Source: Phaeosaccion multiseriatum (Eukaryota > Ochrophyta, other classes). From it: DNA of 64,000 nt. The notes beneath the pieces were generated by a model. That model ran no database searches. It was not told where the DNA came from and was given only the letters and a program-made list of their open reading frames with translations. Of the stretch, positions 47,181 to 56,992 are shown piece by piece (the stretch's first letter is position 1; each line of letters opens with the position of its first letter). The stretch covers positions 1,488,001 through 1,552,000 of the forward strand of contig OZ218951.1 in NCBI GenBank assembly GCA_965112735.1, in the 5' to 3' direction. Both the position numbers and the translations under genes were made by a program.

Positions 47181-47469
47181 GTCCAGGAAAAGGTTCGACA
47201 CATATATCAATACACAGCACCCGTTGTCAGATGCTCGGGCAGGCATCTCGGTTTTCGCTATCCGTTCTTCTGCTCCTTAGGCGAAGGTGCTCTTCTCTTC
47301 TCTTCTCTTCTCCTCTCTAGCCGAATACACTCGTCTCCTCTCTACCCCCCCCCCCCCCTTCTACTGTCCTCTCTAGCTAGGGGCGAAGAATACTGTTCTG
47401 CCTCCTTCCTAAGCGGCGAAGTGTAGGCTCTTTTCTGAGCTCCTCTCCCTCTCCATCTCCATCTCCTCT
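46336..47469. other. Intergenic region between kinase B and the SPFH gene
   Basis: No gene is supported. It has a (CA)n run at about 47139-47178, a CTTCT-type pyrimidine tract at 47290-47320 and a C run at 47346-47358. Confidence 0.6.
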
Positions 47470-48970
47470 CTAGGCGAAGATGCTCGTCTTGCCGTCGAGA
47501 ACGTCTTCGTCGACCTTTTTGGGTACGAGGTCCCCGAGGATGGAGTTTCCGTTCTTCCCCGTGATGAAGCGCCGGCCCTTTGCCGCCAGCAGCTTCAGGA
47601 CCTGTGGAGAGAGGGGAGGAGGGGGGGGGTGAGGCGCATGCAGAGGAAAGAAGCAGTGCGGTACGTTCAGCCCTTCCAGGCAGACGCAGACAGACGCAGA
47701 CAGACGAGAAGGTAGGCACGCGACACTCACGCACGCACTCACGTCAAGGCGCTTCCACTCCAATTCGAACTTGCGCTTCTCCGCGAGGTTCTTAATGGCC
47801 GCCAACTCGGCCTAAACGGATGGTGATACATATGGGCATAGGGGTAGGCACAAGAGAGGCAGAGGAGAAGCAAGACGTTAGGCACAGGAGAGAGGAGAGA
47901 GGTGGAGGCGATAGCGCAGGCAAGGCAAAGGGAAGCGGTGCAGTGCACAGCGGAGCAAAGCGAAGAGGAGCGGAGAAAAAAGGGGCAAGGCAAAGGGAAG
48001 CGGTGCAGTGCACAGCGGAGCAAAGCGAAGAGGAGCGGAGAAAAAAGGGGCAAGGAGAAGGGAAGGGGAAGTAACAAGAAGACCTCTTCATGCACGAGAG
48101 AAATTGAGTCGATCAGGAAGAAAAGCACATGACATTCATGCACGCACGCGCACACGCATGCACACACACACATACGCGCAGGGACGCACGCACGCATCAC
48201 GAGTTCCCCAACAGCACTTCTTCCTCTCAAGCCGACAAACCCTTGCCTCCCCTCCCATTCCCTTCCACCCATTCACCCTCTCATCCAACACCCACCCTAC
48301 CCACCCACCCACCCACCCACCACCCACCCACCAACCCAGCCACCCACACACCCGCTCACCCACCCACCCGACCACTGACTTGCGACTCACCTCGGCCGTG
48401 GCGATGTTAGCCTTCGCGGCTGCCTCTGCCGAGGCCTTTTTGGCTTCGCTGGCGAGGATGGCAACCTCTGCCTTTCGATCTGCGTCGGCACGCACCATGT
48501 CGCACTCGATCTCGGCCTGCAGTGGAGGGGAGGAGAGGGAAGGGGAGAAAAGGGGGGGGGGGGGAGGAGACGGGAGGAGAGAGGAGGAGAGAGGAGGAGA
48601 GCGGACGGGAGGGGAGGGGAGGGGGAGTGCAAGTGTGGGCGCAGTGTCAGTGTAGCTGAAGGTAGCGTGGTGAAGGGGACGATGGGATAGAGTGGTACAG
48701 TGTGCTCGTCGTGCATATCGAGTAGTGTTGTGCCGTTTCAGTAGGGCACTCGCGCCCTCCCTCCCTCCCTCCCCTCCCTCCCTCTCCTCCCCTCTCCTCC
48801 CCAACTCACCCTGCGGACTCTGGCCTCCGCCTCTCGTTGTGCGTTGATCTTGGAGGCTTCCTCGTCTCCCTCGGCCCTGCGGAGCTTTACTTCACAGCGC
48901 GCACGTGCCTCCGTCTCCTTCACTCGGGCCTGACCCTTTTCTCCCTGCGCTCGAGGTGTATGTGTGTGTG

Positions 48971-49039
<69 letters not shown>

Positions 49040-52000
49040 TTGCGTGTGTGTGTGTGTGCGTGTGCGTGTGTGTGCATGTGTGTGTGCGTGTGTGTGCATG
49101 TGTGTGTGTAGGGCGTACATAATAGTAGGTCAGTCAGTACAGATCAAGCAGCAGGCCAAAGACCAAGACCAATAGGAAAAAAGAAGAACACTAAGGGAAG
49201 ACGCAACGCATACGCAGCCCACTTGCCTGCTTGCATGCGTACCCTTCCCACACACCCGCCTACAGCCCTCTCTCTCTACCCCCCATTTAGAGCCCGTCAA
49301 CATCCCATCTAGACCCGCTCTGCATCCCATCTAGAGCTGAGCCCACCAAGTGCCATCGTCCGAGTCATCTCCTCCCCTCTTCTCTTCGCCTCCTCCATCT
49401 CGAGCTTCTCCATCTTGAAGCACGTGATGGCCGCCTCGATCTCCCATCTATAGCCCCTCTACAACCATTTAGAGACCCTCTATATCCCATCTAGAGCCCC
49501 TGTACATCTCATCTAGAGCTCCTCCTCACTCCTCACCTCCTCCATCTCGTGCTTCTCAATCTCGAATCGCATGATAGCGGCTTCAAGTTCCTGAATGCGT
49601 CTTGCGTTGGCCTTGCGCAGCGTGGTGATGTCCTGCTCAGCCACGTCATTCAGCACTCGAATCCTGGATGGCAATGGATGGGTCGGGATGGCAATGGATG
49701 AGTGAGGATAGCAATGGATGGATTGGGATGGTGGGGCACAGCACATGCCAAGTATTTGACTTCACGGGGAGCGACGGCCCATCCCGCTCACCCCCCCCTC
49801 CCCTCGCCTCCCTCCCTCCCTCCCTTCCCCCCGCCCCTGCCCCTTCCCCACTCACTTGTTCTCGTGTGCCTTTTCCTGCTCCTCAATCTTGGTCTTGTAC
49901 CCAGTGGTCCTCTCCAGGCGGTGCTGCAGAAGGTAGGGCAGCTGCACATCCGTGATTTTGACGTACTGGATCTGTACGCCGAACTCGCTAAGTACGCTGT
50001 TCAAGGCCTGGAGCATGTCTCCCGCAAACTCCTCCCGGAGGTCGTTGACGCGGTCGTGTGTCACTGTGTGGGGGGTAGGTAGGTAGATAGGTAGATAGAT
50101 AGGTAGGTCGGTAGGTCGGTAGGTAGGTAGGTAGGTAGGTAGGTAGGTAGGTAGGTAGGTAGGTGGGTAGGTGGGTAGGTAGGTAGGTAGGTAGGTGGGT
50201 AGGTAGGTAGGAAGGAAGGAAGGAAGGAAGGAAGGAAGAAGGAAGAACGAAGGGAAGTAGGGAGGGAAAAAAAGAAGGAATGAATCATAGGCCCATTCCA
50301 ACGCAAGACGTACACACCCAAAGGGAGGGGAGGGATGTTCAGCAATCAGACCAGCACGTGGGCAGGGCGTGGCTCACAAATGGCGGCTCACGTACCGGTG
50401 TACACGAGGCCTCTGATGCTCTCGTCCACCTTGGCGGAGAGGAGCTCATCGAGGCGCTGGGCTCCGAGTCGGTACACAAAGTCCCTTGCACCTGCCCAGT
50501 AGGGGTTGGATAGAGGCATATAGAGAAGGGGAAGAGGAACACAAGCACGATGGAGGGATTAGGACAGATGCTTACGCGGAGGAAGAGGGGAGGACACATG
50601 AGAAGCAAAGGGGACAAAGGGGCATGAGGGTGGGTGGGAAGATAGGGGAGGGGAGGACCGCCATGGGCTATGCCCTACGCCACGTACCCTCAAAGTCCGG
50701 CCCAATTCGAAACGTCAACATCAAGTTGATGTTCACCTGGCGTATGGGGAAGGAGGGAGAGAGGTACGGAGGAAGGAAGGAAGGAAGGAAGGAAGGGAGG
50801 GAGGGAGGGAGGGAGGGAGGGAGGGAGGGAGGGAGGGAGGGAGGGAGGGAGGGAGGGAGGGAGGGAGGGAGGGAGGGAGGGAGGGAGGGAGGGAGGGAGG
50901 GAGAAGGAAGGAAGCGGTGGTCAGAAAGGACCCATAGTGTGTGTTGTATAGGGCCTCTACTGCTTCGGGCCTGCTTCCCCCCACCAAGTAGAATGGGGAA
51001 TCCTGCTCTGCCCCTGTACCTCTACCCTGCCCATACACCTCCACCTCTACCCTGCCCATATACCTCTTCCCTGCCCATACACCTCTACCCTCCCCTACCC
51101 TACCTTGTCCACACACCTCCGCCCTGTTCTGCCATACCCTGCCCTCTCCCCTTCCCCTCCCCTCCCTCTCCCCTTCCTGTCCCCCCCCATGGCTCTGGCT
51201 CACCATGATGTTGTCGGCCGTGGGGATGGAGTACGTGGGGGCGCAGTAGGTGATGGCCTGGCGCGTGATGACGTGGCTGATGCGGTTGTACGCCGGCCAG
51301 AACCACTTTACTCCGGCTTGGAGCTGAGAGCCAACCATTCCATCGCATCGCATTGCATTGCAATATCATCATCAATCGCATTGCATTATCATCATCAATC
51401 GCATTGGAGGAAGTATTCACACGGACAGGAAAGGAAGCCAAAGGTCAGAAAGATGAGGGAAGGAGATGCGAGAGTTTTGTGTGAACAAAGAAGAGCGGCT
51501 TGACTTCCAGCTTTTCCATCCCTCTGCTCTTTCCTCTCGGAGGAGATGGACAAAGGGGAAAAGCGAAGCGCCCTTCCCACATGTGGCTCCACTTGCCCCC
51601 GTTCCCTCGAACTCCGGGCACAGAAATGGACCCCCTCCCTGCCTTCCTTGCCTCCGTCCTCCTCTTCCCCACCGTTTCTCCCTGCCTCCCTGCCTTCTTC
51701 CCCTCCTCCCCCCTCTATCCCTTCCGTATGTGCAGTGGGTGGTAGATTTTACCTGTCCCTGGTCCTTCATCCACCTCTGGTGAAGCACGTACACTCCAGA
51801 AGGGCTGTTGCCAGTTGTTGTTGTTTTGGTAGAGAGGGCGGGAAGACGTCAAGTGCGTTGTGAGAGTTAGGCCCCAAGTGAACGATACATCTTTCAATTG
51901 CGGGGGGGGGGGGGGGGGGGGTCGAAAAGAGGGTAGATGATTGGGGGGGAAAGGGGAACTTGCAGTATAGACTTACACGTTGAGGGCGAAGTGGAAAAGC

Positions 52001-52436
52001 AAAGGCCATCTAGGGACCAGGACGATGGGAATCTCCGCTCCTGTTGAACCAAGTATGGGAGCGGTCGCGCGTGGGAATTGGTTAGTTGTTGGAATGAAGG
52101 GCAAACGTGTAGAGGGCAAATGTCAAAACACCCAGAAAAGGCGCGTGAATGGGGAGAGGGTAGGGGGCCCTGAGGGAAGCATCGCCATCGAAGGCTGGAA
52201 GTCCCACGACAAGAATCACCACCCTCCAGTCTTTCCCGTGGCTCACCTCCAGTCTGGAAAGCACTGCCAGCTTCAACAGGTTTCTTAATTCGTCGCTGCA
52301 CCAACTTGCTGTGCTCCACTCCATCGAAGCGCATGTCGTTAACGCCTCCACCTCCACCATAGGGCTGCTGCTGCTGTTGCTGCTCCATTCCCTGCATCAT
52401 CATCTGCTGCTGGTATATGTCCATGTTCTCTCTCAT
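47470..52436 (-). CDS. SPFH / Band-7 (prohibitin-flotillin superfamily) protein
   Basis: Twelve exons on the minus strand keep one frame: 52436-52247, 52040-51977, 51804-51753, 51323-51204, 50736-50688, 50491-50396, 50063-49856, 49663-49537, 48944-48810, 48516-48391, 47811-47743 and 47601-47470, giving 455 residues. After a Met/Gln-rich N-terminus, the SPFH core shows VNINLMLTFRIGPDFEG, ELLSAKVDESIRGLVYT and VNDLREEFAGDMLQALNSVL, followed by FGVQIQYVKITDVQLP. The C-terminal third is a charged Ala/Glu/Lys coiled coil (ARVKETEARARCEVKL, ASEAKKASAEAAAKANIATAE) typical of flotillin-like scaffolds. Such proteins form membrane-associated cages or microdomains. No transmembrane helix is evident, so attachment could be peripheral. 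The subfamily is undecided. A diverged second copy of part of exon 8 lies in the next intron (49388-49442). The gene is divergent from the ECI2-like gene, 123 bp away. Confidence 0.85.
48957..49112. repeat. (TG)n microsatellite in an SPFH-gene intron
   Basis: TG and TGTGCG repeats begin about 15 bp from the exon at 48944-48810, on its acceptor side. Other SPFH introns hold GGTA repeats (50075-50212) and GGGA repeats (50795-50902). Confidence 0.95.
49285..49535. repeat. CATCTAGAGCCCCT-type minisatellite carrying a partial exon copy
   Basis: Degenerate units of about 22 bp (CCCATCTAGAGCCCCTCTACAT and variants) flank a segment at 49388-49442. That segment resembles the end of the neighbouring SPFH exon at 49663-49537. 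Confidence 0.75.
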
Positions 52437-52559
52437 CAATTTTTTTGTGAAACTACGAAACTACTGTGGCAGCCGTGTTGGTGCTCCAACCAACCCCGGA
52501 TATTCTCTTGGGGGAGCGCAATTCCTTTCTTCCTCCTTGCTTCGATACTTCTTCCCACC
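52437..52559. promoter_or_regulatory. 123-bp divergent spacer between the SPFH and ECI2-like genes
   Basis: The two start codons face away from each other across 123 bp. Both promoters or 5' UTRs must overlap here. No core element was recognised. Confidence 0.45.
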
Positions 52560-53517
52560 ATGGCGGCCTGCCTTGAATACAGTGTAGACGCCTCTACGGG
52601 CATCGCCACGATGGAGATGAACAGGCCCAAGGTGCGGAACGCCTTTGACGACGGCTTGTTCAATGCCATCACAGATGGGCTGAGGAAGGCAGAGCACGAC
52701 AGTAGTGTGGCGGTGGTGGTGCTCACAGGACGGGGCTCATACTTCTCCTCCGGGGCAGATCTGAAAGTACTCGCCACACAGCACGAGGTGCGGATTTTTC
52801 AACCCACATCTGAATGGGGAGGGGGGGGGGTTGGCCACACAACCAACCTTCATTTCACCAGATTGTTTTTCTAAACGCCCTACCTTCCTCCTCTCTCGTT
52901 CATGTATCATTAACCCACCCGCCCCCACTCTCTCTACTCTCTCACCCCCTCACACTACACTACACGCAATGCAACGCAACGCAACGCAACGCAATGCAAC
53001 GCAACGCCACGCAATGCAATGCAGCTCAAGAACACGTCTATCGCCGACAGACCTGCCGGACGCTTCATGCAGGCCATGCTCCGCTTCCCAAAGGTGCTCG
53101 TGGGTGCAGTCAACGGGCCCGCGGTGGGTATCGCCGTCACGCTGCTGCCCCTGTGCGACTTGGTGTTTTGCACGGCCTCGGCCACCTTCTGGGCGCCGTT
53201 CTACCGCCTCTCCATCGTACCAGAGGTGGGTAGTATTGGAGGGACTCTGGCAAGGTTCTCACGTAGTAGGGAGGAGAGATAGGTCATGTGGGATAGGTAC
53301 CCCCCCCACCACGACCCTTTCAGTCGGGCCCCTAGGGAATGCCCCATCCACTCCCCCTCCACTGACGTCCCCTCCTCGATGGCCTCACCTCACAGTCCTT
53401 CCCCCAACCAAAGCCATACCGTCCTGACTAAACAACCCTCTTCTACATGCACATCCACTGTACAATGTGCCGCCTTGCCTTGATTGGTTGGGCCTCGTCC
53501 TCCTCGTCCTCCTCCTC

Positions 53518-53585
<68 letters not shown>

Positions 53586-53589
53586 GCTG

Positions 53590-53639
<50 letters not shown>

Positions 53640-54143
53640 GCTACTACCACTACTACTACTACTACTACTACTCTACTCCTCCTCCTCCTCCTCCTCCTCC
53701 TCCCCGTCCTCATCCTCGTCCTTGCCCTCGTCCTCCTCCTCCCGACCCGCCCAAAGATGTGCAGCAGCGTGACCTTTGCGGACGCCATGGGCCTCGCCAA
53801 AGCCAACGACATGCTCTTGTTAAATAAGAAGCTCTCCGCTCAGGGAGCGGTTGACGCAAACCTCGTCTCGGAGATCCTGCCCTCCTCCCCCGGGGTGGTG
53901 GGTTCGTCTTCGGAGTCCAATGTGGTGTTTCTGGAAGCGGTCAAGCGCAAACTCATGGACGGTATGCTGAGCCTACCCCATGCCTTTGAGTCCGCCCTCA
54001 TCTTCAAGGAAGCCGTGCAGTGCCATCGAAGAGGCAGGCTCAGGGTCGCGCTCCAGGCCGAGTTTGAGGTGATGGATCGGAGATTCAGAGAGGGCAGACC
54101 GCAAGCGGCCTTGAAGGCTCTCATGAAAGGAGGCAAGCTGTAG
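52560..54143 (+). CDS. Enoyl-CoA hydratase/isomerase family, ECI2-like delta3-delta2-enoyl-CoA isomerase
   Basis: Three exons, 52560-52787, 53025-53225 and 53757-54143, give 271 residues. The start ATG has a good context (CACCATGG). Crotonase-fold motifs are clear: MEMNRPKVRNAFD, then GRGSYFSSGADL (first oxyanion-hole loop), VGAVNGPAVGIAVTLL (second loop) and the YRLSIVPE|MCSS junction, which resembles the PEGCSS segment of ECI2. Such enzymes move double bonds of unsaturated fatty acyl-CoA so they can enter beta-oxidation. The protein ends in GKL, which resembles but does not match the classic peroxisomal SKL tail. A peroxisomal site is therefore only suggested. The second intron contains a long (TAC)n array. 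A hydratase role cannot be excluded. Confidence 0.85.
53516..53700. repeat. (TAC)n then (CTC)n trinucleotide array in an ECI2-like intron
   Basis: About 45 TAC units, with TTC/TGC interruptions near 53581-53590 and 53635-53641, are followed by CTC units up to the acceptor region. The poly-Tyr, poly-Thr and poly-Leu frames here are spurious. Confidence 0.96.
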
Positions 54144-55909
54144 ATTGATAGGGTACATGAGGGTGGATACGATAGAAAGTGTACATAGAGCGACCGAGGA
54201 AGCCTCCGAGGGAGTTGTCTCCGAGGGTCCATCCTGGTCCCTTTAGTGTGTGCTGGTGGGTCTGGTGGGTCGTTACGCTGCATGCCAGTCGCTCGGTTGG
54301 TCGGTCGGTCGGTCGGTCGGTCCGTCGGTCTATTCTTCTTCCGCGAAGGGAAGAAGAAGACGGCTTGTGGTGAAAGAAAGGGGAGCACGCGACAAAGGCG
54401 CGACAATACTTCTCGTACCTGCCACCTCCCCTGCTGTCGCGGATGAAGTCAAGAAAGCTTGGATGGGCAACTCTTGGGATCGAGGAGGAGGAGCCAGCTC
54501 CCAGGGACGGGAAGGAAAGGGAAAGGACGGAAACGTGAAGGTGGCGATCGGGCAGGGTCAGGGCTTCGCCCTCTGATTGAAGAAGTCCTCGGCCCTGCCC
54601 TCTCCTCTCTGTCCGTCTGTCTTTTTGTGTCTCTGTCTCTCTCTCTCCCCCTCAATCTTCTCCCTCTCTCTCTCCCCTATCTGGATGGAGGAAAGAAAGT
54701 TGGAAAGGGAAAGGAAGGAAGTGGCAAGTGTCAAGTGCCCGCAGAGGGAGAGATACAGAGTGAGTGGGCCCTTCCCTGGAAGACTCCATTTCCTGTACGG
54801 GGTGGACAGGAGGGCTGTACGATACAAGAGTGACTGACAGCCGACCACCACCAGCCCAGCGTTGCCGTCCCAACCTCCTCTCCTTCATCAAAGGCCTGTT
54901 CCGACTTCGTTGAGTGGGGAAAGAGCAGCCGGGGTGGGGTGGGTGGGGTGGGGTGGGCAGCATCCCGCAGCTCCACGGCTCCGTGAGGATAGAGAGGCAA
55001 GATTGTGCGTGCGTGCGTGCATGCCTGCGTGCGTGCGTGGGAAGCAGGGGCTGTGGGTAGAGATTAGAGCTGTAAATACACCCCCCCCAGTGGCCTCTTC
55101 GGCTCTTCCATTGACTTGACTTTTTTCTCTGGGGATGGAGGCCTGACCTTCGCCGTCGGCGGTCTTTTGTGTCTGACGACCATTGCAACGTATGGATGAG
55201 AGTATGGAGCATGAGAAGACGTGTCATTGCCATATCCAGAGCTCCGCAGCAGACCCATGCCAGGGCTGGGGGATTCCCGAAGGGATGAGGGGGTCAATGG
55301 TGGCTTCCAATACACAAGACGATGAATCTTGTCGAATTCATTGGCGCCTCCCAAAGAGGGTTGTAGAAAAAGTACAGGAGTGTTCTCATCATCGTCTCAT
55401 TCTTTTTTTTTTTATGCACACGCCCGCTTAGCCAAGCCGTGACTGTCCGAGTCAGTGCTGTCACCTCCCTGCTGGCTTTGCTGACCTTTCCCATGACTAT
55501 CAACATGACTGTCAGTGTTGTCAGTATCCTGATACACCCCCTCCCCCCCCTTCCTCTTTCGCCTCGCCCCGATCTCGGTCCTTCAGCGTACGACCCCCCT
55601 TCCCCGCCCCAACACCAGTGGCATAGAGTAGGGGCTATCGCGTCCCGTGAAAGCCAACGGCACCCGCTTACTGCATGGCACAGCAGGACAGCTTAGCTTA
55701 CGCACTCCAAAAGTGTGTCCTGTTGGCAAAGAGAGGCAACTATTACAGCTGCCGTTCCGACTCCAAAGGGTCCAAAATGACGCTTATCCCGCTTTGTGGA
55801 GAGATAAAACGAACGGACCTTCCACTCCCACCCCCTCTCTTCCACGCGCTCTCTCTCTCTCTTTTTCTCTCTCTCCATCTCGATTCCCTTTTCGTCCTTC
55901 CTGCTTGCC
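54144..55909. other. Convergent intergenic region between the ECI2-like gene and the 116-residue gene
   Basis: No coding signal is convincing. It contains a GGTC repeat at about 54297-54330, CT-rich tracts (54600-54680 and 55845-55880) and a T run at 55403-55413. Confidence 0.55.
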
Positions 55910-56496
55910 TCATGCCCCCACAGTGCCCACGCCTTCGAAAGCGGAGCCAGCGTCCATTCCGGTGTCTCCTCCGGCACTGTCGTCGATGATCTTGCCCTTT
56001 CCAGATGTTGACTTTTTCTTCTTGGGGGGCTTGACTGGAGAGGAGGAGGTGCCGGGCGTGATGCCCTTCCGCTTGCAGTACTTCTTGTACGCTGTGGTGG
56101 CTTCTGCTAATGGCAATACGCCGTTCTCGATACACCACTGCTGCGCCATCTCACTGGGGCGAGGAGCAGCCAGCAGCCAAGACAAGGGACGGGAGAGACA
56201 GGGACTTAGTTGTGTTTGCTTTGAATCTTTGCGTGCAACGACAGCGTACCTAGAAGGTTTTTGCCTGTACAGAGTTTCATAAAACACTCGATCCGCCGCG
56301 CCTGAGGTAGGAATGGGGAACGAGAAGAAGGAAAAGGCGTGTTGGCGGGTGGGGGATGGGGGGGGGGCGTTCGTGTGAGTCCGAAACGTGGCACCAGCAG
56401 GCACTAGCAGCCCCGCGGCCCTTCTAGTCCTCGCGTCTTACCTGGTGTAGGTGTCGGGTTCTTCTGACCCGGCTTCATGGGAGGAGGAGACGACAT
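55910..56496 (-). CDS. Small conserved-looking protein (116 aa), function unknown
   Basis: Three exons on the minus strand, 56496-56442, 56301-56250 and 56153-55910, splice in frame (phases 1 and 2) into a 116-residue protein. It has a short Pro-rich N-terminus, then a compact helical block (VFYETLYRQKPSS, EMAQQWCIENGVLP, TTAYKKYCKRKG). The C-terminus is low complexity and carries a basic patch, VKPPKKKKSTSGK, that looks like a nuclear localisation signal. The helical block across two exon junctions looks like a conserved eukaryotic domain, but I cannot name it. The gene is too fragmented to be seen as one frame. It is divergent from the LisH gene (496 bp) and convergent with the ECI2-like gene. 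Confidence 0.7.
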
Positions 56497-56992
56497 ATCC
56501 AAAAAAAAAAAAAAAGGGGGTGGGGGGAATGTTGTATATTACACCCTTAAGTGGGGGGAATCGCAGCTTGCCAGGTGGTTCTCTGGCAAGAGACTCACAG
56601 ATATGGTGGCGTTTCGCAATTTGATCATGATTTGATTCTGAGCTTTCTTTCTCGCCCTCTCCTCTCTCTCTACCTCTATTCCTCTCTCTACCTCTCCACG
56701 AGACAACCTTCACGGCAACAGAAGCAGTTGTGAGCCCCAGAAACACCCGCGTCCGAGCGCCGCGGAGAAATCTTGGAAGAGAGGGGACAAGGTCGAAGGA
56801 AGGGCAATCTGGCCCTGTCTCCCCCTCCTCTCTGATAAGGCTTGAACTAGGAAAAGATGGAGCCTTATTATCGTTAACCTGAGGGGATAGTTTGCGAAGC
56901 GGCCAAACAGGGCCACTAGATGAGGTAGGAAGGCGTTCTAGAGGCGATTGTTTAAGCGACCGAGAGCCCCGGCGTTAAAACAACACCCCGCG
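56497..56992. promoter_or_regulatory. Divergent spacer between the 116-aa gene and the LisH gene
   Basis: 496 bp lie between opposite start codons. A 14-base A run at 56501-56514 abuts the small gene's start codon, so on its own strand the ATG is preceded by a T run. Promoter function is inferred from position. Confidence 0.35.
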
